DNA of 64,000 nucleotides, taken from positions 496,001 to 560,000 of the forward strand of contig CAVSLJ010000003.1 of assembly GCA_963728875.1 (NCBI GenBank), given 5' to 3'. Positions 8,318 to 16,173 of this stretch are shown here, in pieces. This stretch comes from DASUPK01 sp963728875. GTDB taxonomy: Bacteria > Actinomycetota > Thermoleophilia > Solirubrobacterales > 70-9. Below the pieces are notes generated by a model. It saw only the letters and a program-made list of their open reading frames with translations. It did not search any database and had not been told where the DNA came from. The first letter of the stretch is position 1. Each line of letters begins with the position of its first letter. A program made the translations under genes and the position numbers.

Positions 8318-8767
8318 ATGCCTGACTCTCACCTCCACACCCCACCCCGCGACGACGCCGAGCTGACCGAGCTCCTGCGCGAGCGAGGCCTGCGCGCGAC
8401 GTCCCAGCGCGTCGTCATGCACCGCCTGCTCCGGGATCGGGACCGCCACGTCAGCGCCGAGGAACTCCTCTCCGAGGCCGGCGAGCAGCTGCCCGGGGTC
8501 TCCCTCCCCACCGTCTACGCGACGCTCGAGCTCTTCGAGCAGCTCGGCATCGTTCGCCGGGTGAATGGCGGCGGGGGCACGCTGCTCTGGGACACGCGCG
8601 CCGGCGCGCACCACCACATGATCTGCCGCAACTGCGGCCGGATCGAGGACATGGAGACCCCGTTCGACCTGGAGCGGGCCCGCCGGAGCGCCGCCCGGTC
8701 CGGCTTCCAGCCCGACCGGGCGGAGGTCGTGGTCAGCGGGCTTTGTGCCAGCTGCGCCCGGGCCTGA
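8318..8767 (+). CDS. Fur-family metal-responsive regulator
   Basis: 149 aa. The N-terminal winged helix has RGLRATSQRVVMHRLL and LPTVYATLELFEQLGIVR. The C-terminal dimerisation and metal region has HHHMICRNCG and a final CASC, giving the two CxxC pairs of a structural zinc site. Fur-family proteins repress metal uptake, storage or peroxide genes. The divergent VIT-type transporter and the iron-box-like sites between them point to metal homeostasis. Which metal or peroxide signal (Fur, Zur, PerR) is sensed is not clear from the visible ligands. Confidence 0.9.
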   Translation: MPDSHLHTPPRDDAELTELLRERGLRATSQRVVMHRLLRDRDRHVSAEELLSEAGEQLPGVSLPTVYATLELFEQLGIVRRVNGGGGTLLWDTRAGAHHHMICRNCGRIEDMETPFDLERARRSAARSGFQPDRAEVVVSGLCASCARA

Positions 8768-8792
8768 CGAGGCTCGGGGTAGCGCGACTCCT

Positions 8793-9605
8793 CTATCGCT
8801 TTCGCCGCGCGCCCGCCAGGATCACGCGGCTCACCAGTTCGGGGTCGTCCCAGGTCGGGACGTGGCCGCAGCCGGGCAGCACCACCTGCTGGACCCGCTT
8901 CGGCAGGATGCCGTCCCGGAGCGGCTGGGTTCGCACCAGCGTGTCGTGCTCCGCCCAGGCGAGGGTGATCGGGGTCTTGATCCCCTTCAGGTCCTCGACC
9001 CGCCCGGCCCGCATCAGCGCGCTGGCCTCGTCGTAGGCCGGAGCGGTCACGTACGCCTTGGCGATTGCCTCGGCCTCACCCGGACTGAGCCGCTCCGGGT
9101 GATGGATGAAGCGGCCGAGCGCCCGGCGGCGACCGCGCGCGGTCGACATGATCGGGCGCAACAGGGCGCTCGCGGCGCGGCCGCTGCGCCTGGCGCGCGC
9201 GACCGTTCGATTCGAGGACGCCGGGGAGCGCTTCCAGAAGCCGGCCGGACAGAGTGCGACCACCGCCTTCGCCCCTCCCTGGCGGGCGCATTCGATCGAG
9301 GTCCAGCCTCCGAGGGAAATCCCGGCGACAGCAGGCGTGCCTTCGATCCCGAGTGAGTCATAGAAGTCGAGCACGGCGGTCGCCAGATTGGCCGCGCGCG
9401 GCTCCACGCCCTCGGGCAACTCGGGGGACTCACCGAACCCGGGCATGTCCACCGCGATCACCTCGTGCTCGGACGCGAGCCGGTCCAGCACCGGGGTCCA
9501 CTGGACCAGCGAGCCGCCGAGCGAGTGAAGCAGCAGCAGCGGCTCCCCCTCACCCCGCCTGACGTGATTGAGCCTCCCCGCACGCCCGCGGCGGCGCGGG
9601 CTCAC
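8793..9605 (-). CDS. Alpha/beta hydrolase
   Basis: 270 aa from GTG 9605, which overlaps the upstream acetyltransferase stop (GTGA). The open frame continues upstream, but that part overlaps the acetyltransferase and is rejected. Features: LLLLHSLGGSLVQW (oxyanion region), nucleophile elbow AGISLGGW, acid in WAEHDTLV, and catalytic His in LPGCGHVPTWDDP near the C-terminus. These make a complete Ser-Asp-His triad. Translational coupling suggests one transcript with the GNAT protein; the substrate is unknown. Confidence 0.85.
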   Translation of the reverse strand: MSPRRRGRAGRLNHVRRGEGEPLLLLHSLGGSLVQWTPVLDRLASEHEVIAVDMPGFGESPELPEGVEPRAANLATAVLDFYDSLGIEGTPAVAGISLGGWTSIECARQGGAKAVVALCPAGFWKRSPASSNRTVARARRSGRAASALLRPIMSTARGRRRALGRFIHHPERLSPGEAEAIAKAYVTAPAYDEASALMRAGRVEDLKGIKTPITLAWAEHDTLVRTQPLRDGILPKRVQQVVLPGCGHVPTWDDPELVSRVILAGARRKR

Positions 9606-10090
9606 AGCTCGAGGTCGTACTCGACGTACGTATCCGACTCCGCGCCGGTGCGGTTGTAGACCTTCTGCGCGCGATGGTTGTCCGGCGCGGTCAGCCACTC
9701 CAGCGCGGGCATGCCGAGCTCGCGGCAGCGCTCGGCGCAGGCCTCGATCAGGGCGTCGGCGGTGCCGCTGCCTCGCGAATCCGGATCCACGAAGAGGTCC
9801 TCCAGGTAGCCGATCCGAGCACCCTTCAGGCTCGACCACTTCCAGTCGAGCGTGGCTACCCCCACGGCCCTGTCGCCATCGCGGGCAACGAAGACGGCAC
9901 CCTGGGAGGGCTCGGTGATCAGGGTCCGCAGCATCTCGATGACGCCCTCGTCGGGCGGATCGCATTCGTAGAACTCGCAGTAGGCGCGCATCAGCGGCAT
10001 CAGATCCTCGATCTCGTCCTCACGCGCAGGACGGATCTCGACGCCCGCGGCGAGCTCGCGCGGCCCTTCGGCGACTGGTTCCTCGGCCAT
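9602..10090 (-). CDS. GNAT-family N-acetyltransferase
   Basis: 162 aa. A typical GNAT core is seen: VEIRPAREDEIEDLMPLMRAY at the N-terminus, YLEDLFVDPDSRGSGTADALI (motif A; the usual RGxG is RGSG), and DNHRAQKVYNRTGAESD (motif B). It acetylates an amine from acetyl-CoA; the acceptor is not predictable. The last four bases overlap the start of the alpha/beta hydrolase. Confidence 0.88.
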   Translation of the reverse strand: MAEEPVAEGPRELAAGVEIRPAREDEIEDLMPLMRAYCEFYECDPPDEGVIEMLRTLITEPSQGAVFVARDGDRAVGVATLDWKWSSLKGARIGYLEDLFVDPDSRGSGTADALIEACAERCRELGMPALEWLTAPDNHRAQKVYNRTGAESDTYVEYDLEL

Positions 10091-10207
10091 CGGCGCCCGA
10101 TACTAGGCATTTGGTGGATTCTTCACGGACGGGGGTGAGGAACTCACCAACGGGGCCGTTTTCGGTGCCAGGAAGCTCGCTTCCGGCCCCGAATAGAGAG
10201 GGTCGGC

Positions 10208-11299
10208 ATGCCGAAAATCGACTCTCCAGCGCGCGCGATCGCCCGCAACGTGCTCGTCGTGGCGGGAGTCGTGCTCGTGCTCTACGTCATCTACCTGCTG
10301 CGGACGCCGATCAGCTGGCTGATCATCGCCGCCTTCCTCGCCATCGCCCTCGCGGGCCCGGTCAACTTCTTCCAGCGCTACATGAAGCGGGGTCTGGCGA
10401 TCGCCCTCGTCTACCTGGGCATGCTGGCGATCCCCATCGGGCTCGGTGCGGTGCTGCTCCCCCCGATCGTGAACCAGGTCAGCGATGTCGCCACGAACGC
10501 CCCGAGCTACGTCAGCGACATCGAGGACTACGTCCACAAGAACAAGACGCTCAACGACCTCAACGACAAGTACGACATCACCGAGAAGCTCAACGAGGAG
10601 GCCGCCAAGCTGCCGAGCAAGGCCGGTGACGCCGCCGGCGTGCTGCGCGACATCGGCTTCGGCCTGGTCAGCTCGATCTTCGCCGGCTTGACGATCCTGA
10701 TCCTAAGCATCTTCATGGTCTCCGCCGGGCCCAGATGGATCGAGAGCTTCATACGAATGCAAAGACCGGAGCACGCCGAGCGGATCGAGCGGACCCTGCG
10801 CCGGATCGCGAACGCGGTCGGGAACTACGTGGGCGGAGCGCTGCTGCAGGCGACGATCGCGGGACTTGCCGCCTTCATCATGCTGACCATCCTCGGCGTG
10901 CCGTTCGCGGGTCCGCTGGCGGTGGTCATCTTCGTCGCCGATCTGATCCCCGTGGTCGGCGCAACCATCGGCGCCGTATTCGTCGCGATCGTCACCGCGT
11001 TCGTCGACTTCCCGGTCACGCTGATCATCTGGGTGATCTTCGCGATCGTTTACCAGCAGATCGAGAACTACCTGATCCAGCCGCAGATCCAGAAGCGGGC
11101 GACCAAGATCGAGGCGTTCGTCGTCCTGGTCGCCGTGCTCTTCGGCAGCACCCTGTTCGGCATCCTCGGCGCGATCCTCGCGATCCCCGCCGCGGCATCG
11201 ATCCAGATCGCGATCCACGAGTACCGCGAGTACCGCCGCGAGCTGGAGGCTGCCGAGACTGAGGCCGGCGGGCCCACGCCGGCGCCCGAGGTCACCTAG
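10208..11299 (+). CDS. AI-2E family transporter (permease-like)
   Basis: 363 aa with about eight predicted membrane helices: a pair near residues 15-55, one near 65-90, a soluble helical insertion (about 95-150), and a C-terminal cluster. The family motif FVADLIPVVGATIGAVFVAIVTAF and the GSTLFGILGAILAIPAAASI segment are present. Family members range from autoinducer-2 exporters to Na+/H+ antiporters and are often annotated only as AI-2E transporters. It is monocistronic, with a small inverted repeat (GGTGAG...CTCACC) upstream near 10133-10147. Confidence 0.88.
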   Translation: MPKIDSPARAIARNVLVVAGVVLVLYVIYLLRTPISWLIIAAFLAIALAGPVNFFQRYMKRGLAIALVYLGMLAIPIGLGAVLLPPIVNQVSDVATNAPSYVSDIEDYVHKNKTLNDLNDKYDITEKLNEEAAKLPSKAGDAAGVLRDIGFGLVSSIFAGLTILILSIFMVSAGPRWIESFIRMQRPEHAERIERTLRRIANAVGNYVGGALLQATIAGLAAFIMLTILGVPFAGPLAVVIFVADLIPVVGATIGAVFVAIVTAFVDFPVTLIIWVIFAIVYQQIENYLIQPQIQKRATKIEAFVVLVAVLFGSTLFGILGAILAIPAAASIQIAIHEYREYRRELEAAETEAGGPTPAPEVT

Positions 11300-11306
11300 C
11301 CCGGAT

Positions 11307-11846
11307 TCACCCTCCGGCGGGCGCCTTGCCGGCCAGCGCGTCGGCGGCCTCGGCGTCCGAGATGCCCTCGACGGCGCGCTGGAGGATGTCGCGCAGCTCG
11401 CGTTGATCCTTCTCCGAGAGCGAGGCGATCGGCGGGGGCGGCTCGGCCATCCGCTTGGTGATCTCCACCCGCATCCGCTCGCCCTCCTTGGTGAGGACGA
11501 GGAGCTTCACGCGGCGGTCCCCCTCAGCGGCCTCCCGTCGAACCAGGCCGCGCTCCTCGAGCCGGTCGACGATCCCGGTGACGTTCGAGTTGTCGCAGAA
11601 GAGGGCCTGGGCCAGCTCGCTCATCTTGCGGGGACCCGAGGCGAGCATCCGCAGGGCGATCATCTGCTGCGGAGCAAGCTCGAACTCCTGGGCCATCGTG
11701 AAGAGGCGGTGCTTGTTGGTCACCATCAACCAGTGCATCAGGCTCCAGGCCTGGCTGCCCGGATCGGTGCGGCCCAGCTCTCCGGCCAGCCACGACCCCG
11801 GACCTGGCCCGGGGCGCCCCATCTCAGAATCCTTCGGCTTGGCCAT
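11307..11846 (-). CDS. MarR-family transcriptional regulator
   Basis: 179 aa. The winged helix is seen in LAPQQMIALRMLASGPRKMSELAQAL and CDNSNVTGIVDRLEERGLVRREAAEGDRRVKLLVLT, the latter including the MarR wing (DRR). The regulator is divergent from an ABC-2 exporter operon, and the space between them holds a long palindrome centred at 11893. The natural reading is a local repressor of itself and of the exporter, released by a ligand that is probably also exported. Confidence 0.9.
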   Translation of the reverse strand: MAKPKDSEMGRPGPGPGSWLAGELGRTDPGSQAWSLMHWLMVTNKHRLFTMAQEFELAPQQMIALRMLASGPRKMSELAQALFCDNSNVTGIVDRLEERGLVRREAAEGDRRVKLLVLTKEGERMRVEITKRMAEPPPPIASLSEKDQRELRDILQRAVEGISDAEAADALAGKAPAGG

Positions 11847-11874
11847 CTGGGAGCGATGTTACCGGGAAAGTTTG

Positions 11875-11911
11875 ATACATACAAGGTTGAAAGGTTCAAC
11901 TATCTATGTAT
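11875..11911. promoter_or_regulatory. Palindromic operator between MarR gene and ABC exporter operon
   Basis: A 37-bp dyad centred on 11893. The inner arms are GTTGAA (11886-11891) and TTCAAC (11895-11900); the outer arms are ATACATA (11875-11881) and TATGTAT (11905-11911). Symmetry over both arms, and its place in the divergent promoter region, make it the likely binding site of the adjacent MarR protein. Confidence 0.7.
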
Positions 11912-11955
11912 ACTGCCGTCCTTCGCTAGCGATCACTACCCGGAGGGGGATCCGG

Positions 11956-12993
11956 ATGTCGAGCACGAACGGAGTCCATTCGAGCGCCAACGGCATAGAG
12001 GTAAACGGGCTCGTCCGTGAGTTCAAGGGCAGCGTCCGCGCGGTCGACGGAATCGACCTCGAGGTCCGGCCCGGCGAGATCTACGGCTTCCTCGGCCCGA
12101 ACGGCGCCGGCAAGTCGACCACGGTCCACATGCTCACCACCCTCCTCCCGCCCACCGCGGGCTCGGCGACGGTCGCCGGCTTTGACGTCGTCAAGCAGGG
12201 CGCCGACGTGCGCGACGCGATCGGCGCCGCACTTCAGGAGGCCGCGCTCGACCCGAACCTGACCGCCCGCGATCACATGCGGCTGCAGGGCGCCCTCCAC
12301 GGCATGTCCAAGGCCGACCGCACCAGGCGCGGCGACGAGCTGATCGAGCGCGTCGGGCTTGCGGACGCGGCCGACCGCAAGGTCGGCGGCTACTCGGGCG
12401 GGATGAAGCGCCGCCTCGACCTCGCCCTCGCCCTGCTGCACGGCCCGCGCGTCCTCTTCCTCGACGAGCCGACCACCGGCCTCGACATCCAGAGCCGCAG
12501 CGCGCTCTGGGACGAGGTCGCCCATCTCTCCCGCGACGAGGGGATGACCGTCTTCCTCACGACCCAGTACCTCGAGGAGGCCGACCAGCTCGCCGACCAC
12601 CTCGGGATCATCGACCACGGCAAGATCGTCGCCGCGGGTACCCCCGAGAGGCTCAAGGCGGAGGTCGGCCGCCCGACGGTCGAGGTGGTGCCGACCGATC
12701 ACGCCGAGCGCGACCGGGCCGTCGAGCTGCTTCGCCCCTTCGGCGAACTGGTGCCGGGCACCCCGCAGGGGGCCGCGGTCAGGCTCGAAGCGGACGGCGG
12801 CGAGCAGCTCGCCGACATCGTCCGCGCCTTCGACCAGGCAGGTGTCAAGGTCGCGAACCTCGAGCTCCACGAGGCGAGTCTCAACGACGTCTTCCTCACC
12901 AAGACCGGGCGCTCGCTCGAGGGCGCCCAGCAGGAGGCCGCCAAGGAAGGCGAGACCGGCGAGCATCCCGCGCTCGAGGGAGCGCCGGCGTAG
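11956..12993 (+). CDS. Daunorubicin-resistance-type ABC transporter ATP-binding protein
   Basis: 345 aa from ATG 11956, chosen because GGAGGGGG lies 7-14 bases upstream and the frame above it overlaps the operator. Walker A is GPNGAGKST, the signature is GYSGGMKRRL, Walker B is VLFLDEPTTGLD, and the switch is TTQYLEEAD, where Gln replaces the usual His. This TQYLEEAD form and the C-terminal extension are typical of DrrA-type exporters. It overlaps the first permease by one base (TAGTG). Confidence 0.93.
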   Translation: MSSTNGVHSSANGIEVNGLVREFKGSVRAVDGIDLEVRPGEIYGFLGPNGAGKSTTVHMLTTLLPPTAGSATVAGFDVVKQGADVRDAIGAALQEAALDPNLTARDHMRLQGALHGMSKADRTRRGDELIERVGLADAADRKVGGYSGGMKRRLDLALALLHGPRVLFLDEPTTGLDIQSRSALWDEVAHLSRDEGMTVFLTTQYLEEADQLADHLGIIDHGKIVAAGTPERLKAEVGRPTVEVVPTDHAERDRAVELLRPFGELVPGTPQGAAVRLEADGGEQLADIVRAFDQAGVKVANLELHEASLNDVFLTKTGRSLEGAQQEAAKEGETGEHPALEGAPA

Positions 12994-13811
12994 TGGAGGC
13001 GGCCGCACTCCCAATCTCGGCGCCGATCCGCCAGCGGCCCTCGATCTGGACCCAGGCCCCGGAGCTCGCGCGCCGCTCGATCAAGCGCACCATCCGCCAG
13101 CCCGCCGCGGTCATTCCCGCGACGACCTTCCCGCTGATCCTGCTCGCGATCAACTCCGTGGGCCTGAAGTCTGCGACGAGCCTCCCAGGCTTCCCCACTG
13201 ACTCCTACGTCACTTTCGCCCTCTCCTTCGCCTTCATCCAGGCGGGGGTCTTCGCCGTCATCGGCACCGGCCAAAACCTGGCGGAGGACAACCAGGGCGG
13301 GTTCTTCAACCGCCTTCAGCTGACGCCGATCCACCCCGCCGCGCTGGTCGCCGGACAGCTCGCTGGGACCCTCGCCCTCGGCCTCTTCCAGGCGGCCACC
13401 TACATCTCGGTCGGGCTGCTCGCCGGCGCGCACATCGAGGCCGGCTTCGCCGGTGCCCTCGTGCTGATCGCCCTCGCGATCTGCATCTGCCTGGCCTTCG
13501 GCTCCATCGGCCTCGCCGTCGGGATGCGCGTCGACGCTCCGGAGAAGGTCCAGAGCCTCTTCCCCCTGATCTTCGTCTTCCTCTTCCTCAGCTCGATGAG
13601 CCTCCCTCGGAACCTGATCCAGACCGATTGGTTCCGCGAGATCGCCACCTACAACCCGGTCAGCTACATGATCGAGGGACTCCGCAGCCTGTTGATCACC
13701 GGCTGGGACGGCGAGGCGCTGGCGCTCGGCTTCGGCTGCGCGCTCGGCATCCTCGCGATCGGCCTGTACCTCGCCTCCACGGGCCTGAAGGAAAGGATGG
13801 CCCGCACATGA
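12993..13811 (+). CDS. ABC-2 type permease (DrrB-like), first subunit
   Basis: 272 aa, GTG start overlapping the ATPase stop. About six membrane helices start near residue 38 (ATTFPLILLAIN), with the DrrB-like segment QNLAEDNQGGFFNRLQLTPIHPAALVAGQL between helices 2 and 3, and NLIQTDWFREIATYNPVSYMIEGLR before the last helix. With the second permease it forms the membrane part of a MarR-controlled drug or lipid exporter. Confidence 0.9.
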   Translation: MEAAALPISAPIRQRPSIWTQAPELARRSIKRTIRQPAAVIPATTFPLILLAINSVGLKSATSLPGFPTDSYVTFALSFAFIQAGVFAVIGTGQNLAEDNQGGFFNRLQLTPIHPAALVAGQLAGTLALGLFQAATYISVGLLAGAHIEAGFAGALVLIALAICICLAFGSIGLAVGMRVDAPEKVQSLFPLIFVFLFLSSMSLPRNLIQTDWFREIATYNPVSYMIEGLRSLLITGWDGEALALGFGCALGILAIGLYLASTGLKERMART

Positions 13812-14578
13812 GGCGCTACTTCTCGGTTGCCGGTGGCCTCGCCTGGCGCCTGCTGCACAGCCTGGTGACGAACCCACTGCTCTTCCTGCCACCGATGCTG
13901 ATGCCGCTCTTCTTCTTCACGGCTTTCGCGGGCGGCCTCTCGGCGGTCAGCAACGTGCCCGGCTTCAACTATGGCCCCGGATACACGTCCTTCATCTTCG
14001 CCTTCGTCCTCTGCCAGAGCGCCGCGTTCGGCGGCGTCTTCAGCGGCTTCTCGATCGCCGCGGACTTCCAGTTCGGCTTCGGCCGGCGGCTGATGCTCGC
14101 CACGCCGCATCGCAGCGCGCTCGTCCTCGGCTATGGGATCGTCGCCCTGATCCGCGCGGCGATCACGATCACGGTCGTCACCCTCGTTGGACTGCTCGTC
14201 GGCATGAACATCGGCGGGAACGGGCTCGACCTGTTCGGGATGTACGGGCTCGCGGCGATCATCAACGTCACCGGCCTGCTCTTCGCCGCCGGGGTCGCCC
14301 TCCGATTCCGCAGCCTGCAGTCAACGCCCCTGATGCAGGTACCCGTCTTCCTCTTCCTCTTCCTCGCGCCGGTCTATGTGCCGCGGGAGCTGCTGGGCGG
14401 CTGGGTGCACGCCGTCGCCCCGTTCAACCCCGCGACCCACGTGATGGAGACCGCCCGTGACCTGATCGCGGGCACAGGAGCCGAGTACCTGGCGACGCTC
14501 GGCATCATCGTCGCGCTGCTCGCCGTGGTCACCATCTTCATGTTCCGCGGCCTGCGTCAGGCCGAAGCCGCCGGCTAA
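13808..14578 (+). CDS. ABC-2 type permease, second subunit
   Basis: 256 aa from ATG 13808, overlapping the previous stop (ATGA). Six hydrophobic helices are seen, with a short motif DFQFGFGRRLMLATPHRSALVLGY equivalent to the first subunit's loop and VPRELLGGWVHAVAPFNPATHVME before the last helix. The two permeases share the same layout, which suggests a heterodimer from an old duplication. This ends the exporter operon. Confidence 0.9.
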   Translation: MRRYFSVAGGLAWRLLHSLVTNPLLFLPPMLMPLFFFTAFAGGLSAVSNVPGFNYGPGYTSFIFAFVLCQSAAFGGVFSGFSIAADFQFGFGRRLMLATPHRSALVLGYGIVALIRAAITITVVTLVGLLVGMNIGGNGLDLFGMYGLAAIINVTGLLFAAGVALRFRSLQSTPLMQVPVFLFLFLAPVYVPRELLGGWVHAVAPFNPATHVMETARDLIAGTGAEYLATLGIIVALLAVVTIFMFRGLRQAEAAG

Positions 14579-14602
14579 CGGCCACTCCCCTTCGCCGCTT
14601 AC

Positions 14603-14667
14603 AGGTGTGACTTCCTGACAGCTCCCGCATGGAAGGAAGCACACCGCCGCGAGATACTCCGTGGGCG
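14603..14667 (+). promoter_or_regulatory. Conserved leader of SnoaL cassette group 1
   Basis: This segment before ATG 14668 aligns with the leader of the minus-strand SnoaL array (29088-29154). Shared blocks are GGTGTGAYTTCC, GCATGGAA, AGCACWCC, and GCGAGATACTSCGTGGGC directly before the ATG. The two genes that follow have unrelated bodies, so the conservation belongs to the leader. GAGATACT may be a -10 element; no clear -35 is evident. Confidence 0.55.
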
Positions 14668-14907
14668 ATGTCGCAGGCGAACATCTGGCACCTCAACATC
14701 AGCTACATCGGCACCGGTGAGGACGGAGGACGCGCCAACGACATCATCATTACGGCCCGCAAGCGAGGGAAGCCGGTCTACGGCGAAGGCCCTTGGTGGA
14801 ACGTCACTTACGAGAACGTCGAGACCCGCGAAGCTGCGCTGACCGCCCTCAGCATTGATCTGGACGAGATCGACCCGGGCTGGCGGGAGGTACTGGAGGT
14901 CAGATAG
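14668..14907 (+). CDS. Small unknown protein carrying the SnoaL cassette leader
   Basis: 79 aa from ATG 14668. An in-frame ATG at 14629 would add MEGSTPPRDTPWA, but the same leader occurs at the minus-strand array as nucleotide conservation, so the internal start is preferred. The first residues MSQAN match the MSQEN start of the SnoaL-like genes; the rest (HLNISYIGTGEDGGRANDII ... DEIDPGWREVLEVR) does not look like an NTF2 fold and I do not recognise it. It contains no signal peptide or membrane segment. The next SnoaL gene starts three bases after its stop. Confidence 0.6.
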   Translation: MSQANIWHLNISYIGTGEDGGRANDIIITARKRGKPVYGEGPWWNVTYENVETREAALTALSIDLDEIDPGWREVLEVR

Positions 14908-14910
14908 GCG

Positions 14911-15309
14911 ATGTCGCAGGAGAACGTGAAGTTCGTGCTTGACGGCTACGCCCGCTTCAACGCAGGGGAGAGAGTGGCGGGGTTGTGGTTCATCACCCCG
15001 GACGCTGAGTACCACGTCGCCCGCGACGATCCGGACTCCGCAATCCATCGGGGAATCGACGCCGTACGGCGACAGTTCGCCGGCTGGGTAGAGGCGTATC
15101 CCGACCTCACGGTGGAGCCCCTGGAGGCAAAAGGAAACGGGGACAAGGTCTTCCTCTGGGTGCGCTTCAGCGGTCACGGAGAGGGAAGCGGGGTCCCGGT
15201 GGAGATGGAGCTGGCCCACGTGCTGACGATGCGGGATGGCAAGGTCGCGCGCACCGTCGAGTACTTCGACAGAGCCGAGGCCCTCGAGGCTGCCGGGCTG
15301 CGGGAGTAG
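14911..15309 (+). CDS. SnoaL/NTF2-like protein (group 1, first copy)
   Basis: 132 aa with the standard layout of this family: MSQENVKFVLDGYARFNAGE, a His/Asp-containing first sheet (FITPDAEYHVARDD), GIDAVRRQFAGWVEAYPDL, and the closing strand DGKVARTVEYFDRAEALEAAGL. NTF2-like folds form cone-shaped pockets; members include polyketide cyclases, ketosteroid isomerases and many proteins without known activity. Catalytic residues cannot be assigned. Gaps of three bases on both sides show an operon-like tandem array. Confidence 0.85.
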   Translation: MSQENVKFVLDGYARFNAGERVAGLWFITPDAEYHVARDDPDSAIHRGIDAVRRQFAGWVEAYPDLTVEPLEAKGNGDKVFLWVRFSGHGEGSGVPVEMELAHVLTMRDGKVARTVEYFDRAEALEAAGLRE

Positions 15310-15312
15310 GTG

Positions 15313-15720
15313 ATGTCGGAGGAGAACGTCGCTGCGATGCGCCGGGTGTATGAGGCGATGGCTCGCGGGGACTTCTGGGCGGCGCGCGAGGTGTTTGACC
15401 CCGAGATCGCGTGGGAGTGGTCCTCGAACCTCTCGGGTCTGACCGGGGTCCGCACCTATCAAGGGTTCGAGGGCGTAGAGGCGGCAACCCGCGACTTTCT
15501 CAAGGCATGGGACTGGTTCTGGCAGGAGGCCGAGGAGTACATCGATGCCGGTGATGCGGTTGTGGTCCTCACTCGCACGCATGGGAAGCCAAAGGGAAGC
15601 GAGCGGGAGATTGAGGGCAACGGGGCCGACGTGTGGACATTCCGGGACGGCAAAGCCATTCGTTTCAAGTCCTTCGACACAGCTGAGGAAGCCCTCGCAT
15701 CAACCAGGGAGAGGGAATAA
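15313..15720 (+). CDS. SnoaL/NTF2-like protein (group 1, second copy)
   Basis: 135 aa. ATG 15313 is chosen over GTG 15310, because GGAG of the upstream gene's end then lies at the normal distance. The N-terminus MSEENVAAMRRVYEAMARGD and C-terminal WTFRDGKAIRFKSFDTAEEAL follow the family pattern, but the tail ends ASTRERE instead of the usual AAGLSE. It is the last gene of this group and is followed by a 35-bp dispersed hairpin repeat. Confidence 0.83.
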   Translation: MSEENVAAMRRVYEAMARGDFWAAREVFDPEIAWEWSSNLSGLTGVRTYQGFEGVEAATRDFLKAWDWFWQEAEEYIDAGDAVVVLTRTHGKPKGSEREIEGNGADVWTFRDGKAIRFKSFDTAEEALASTRERE

Positions 15721-15724
15721 CGCA

Positions 15725-15759
15725 GGGGCGGCCGCTCGTGGCCGCGACCTATTGGCGAA
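15725..15759. repeat. Dispersed 35-bp intergenic hairpin repeat, copy 2
   Basis: 31 of 35 bases match 5153-5187, including the GCGGCC...GGCCGC stem. It starts four bases after the SnoaL stop and overlaps the last codons of the convergent DCC-family gene, so it is placed like a shared terminator. Confidence 0.6.
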
Positions 15760-16150
15760 CTCGCTCGGCGATTCGGGCGTCCGCTCGGCGCTTCGCCCCG
15801 TCGGTGACGAACCTGCCCCAGATGCCGCGGTTGCCGGAGACGAATCGGTAGCCGCTCTCGGTGGCCCGCGGAAGCCTGGCGGCGACCGCGGCGAAGGGGC
15901 CGGCTCCCGGCAACAAGCTGAACAAGGGCTCGAATCCCGAACCCGCCGAGTGGACCGTCCCGTCCTCATCGACCAGGTGCCAGGACCTCGGTCGCTCGGC
16001 GGCCGGGACGTCCGCGAGCAGGCGGTTCGCCTCGGGCGTGCCGAGTGCGACCGGCCGCACCGCGCGGCGGCGGTCCCAGGCGAGAACCTTGCCGAGGGAC
16101 CAGCGGCAGAAGCCGCAGTCGCGGTCGTAGATCAGGGTCACTCGGGACAT
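15749..16150 (-). CDS. DCC-family (DUF393) thiol-disulfide oxidoreductase-like protein
   Basis: 133 aa. The family signature DRDCGFCRW (DxxCxxC) is at residues 9-17, followed by RPVALGTPEANRLL and SWHLVDEDGTVHSAGSGF. DCC proteins are predicted thiol-disulfide oxidoreductases with a thioredoxin-like fold; their partners are unknown. The gene is divergent from the mini-catalase with only 23 bp between the start codons, so the two may be controlled together in oxidative stress. Confidence 0.85.
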   Translation of the reverse strand: MSRVTLIYDRDCGFCRWSLGKVLAWDRRRAVRPVALGTPEANRLLADVPAAERPRSWHLVDEDGTVHSAGSGFEPLFSLLPGAGPFAAVAARLPRATESGYRFVSGNRGIWGRFVTDGAKRRADARIAERVRQ

Positions 16151-16173
16151 CGCGTGAACTAGTCTCCGTCATC

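Noticed and set aside
8793..9965. 390-codon form of the hydrolase gene at 8.8 kb
   Set aside because: The upstream 120 codons overlap the acetyltransferase; GTG 9605 with a GTGA overlap is a better start.
14629..14667. Extended N-terminus MEGSTPPRDTPWA for the 79-aa gene and its counterpart at 29126
   Set aside because: The same DNA precedes two unrelated bodies, the codons are not under clear protein constraint, and the internal ATGTCG start matches all other array members.
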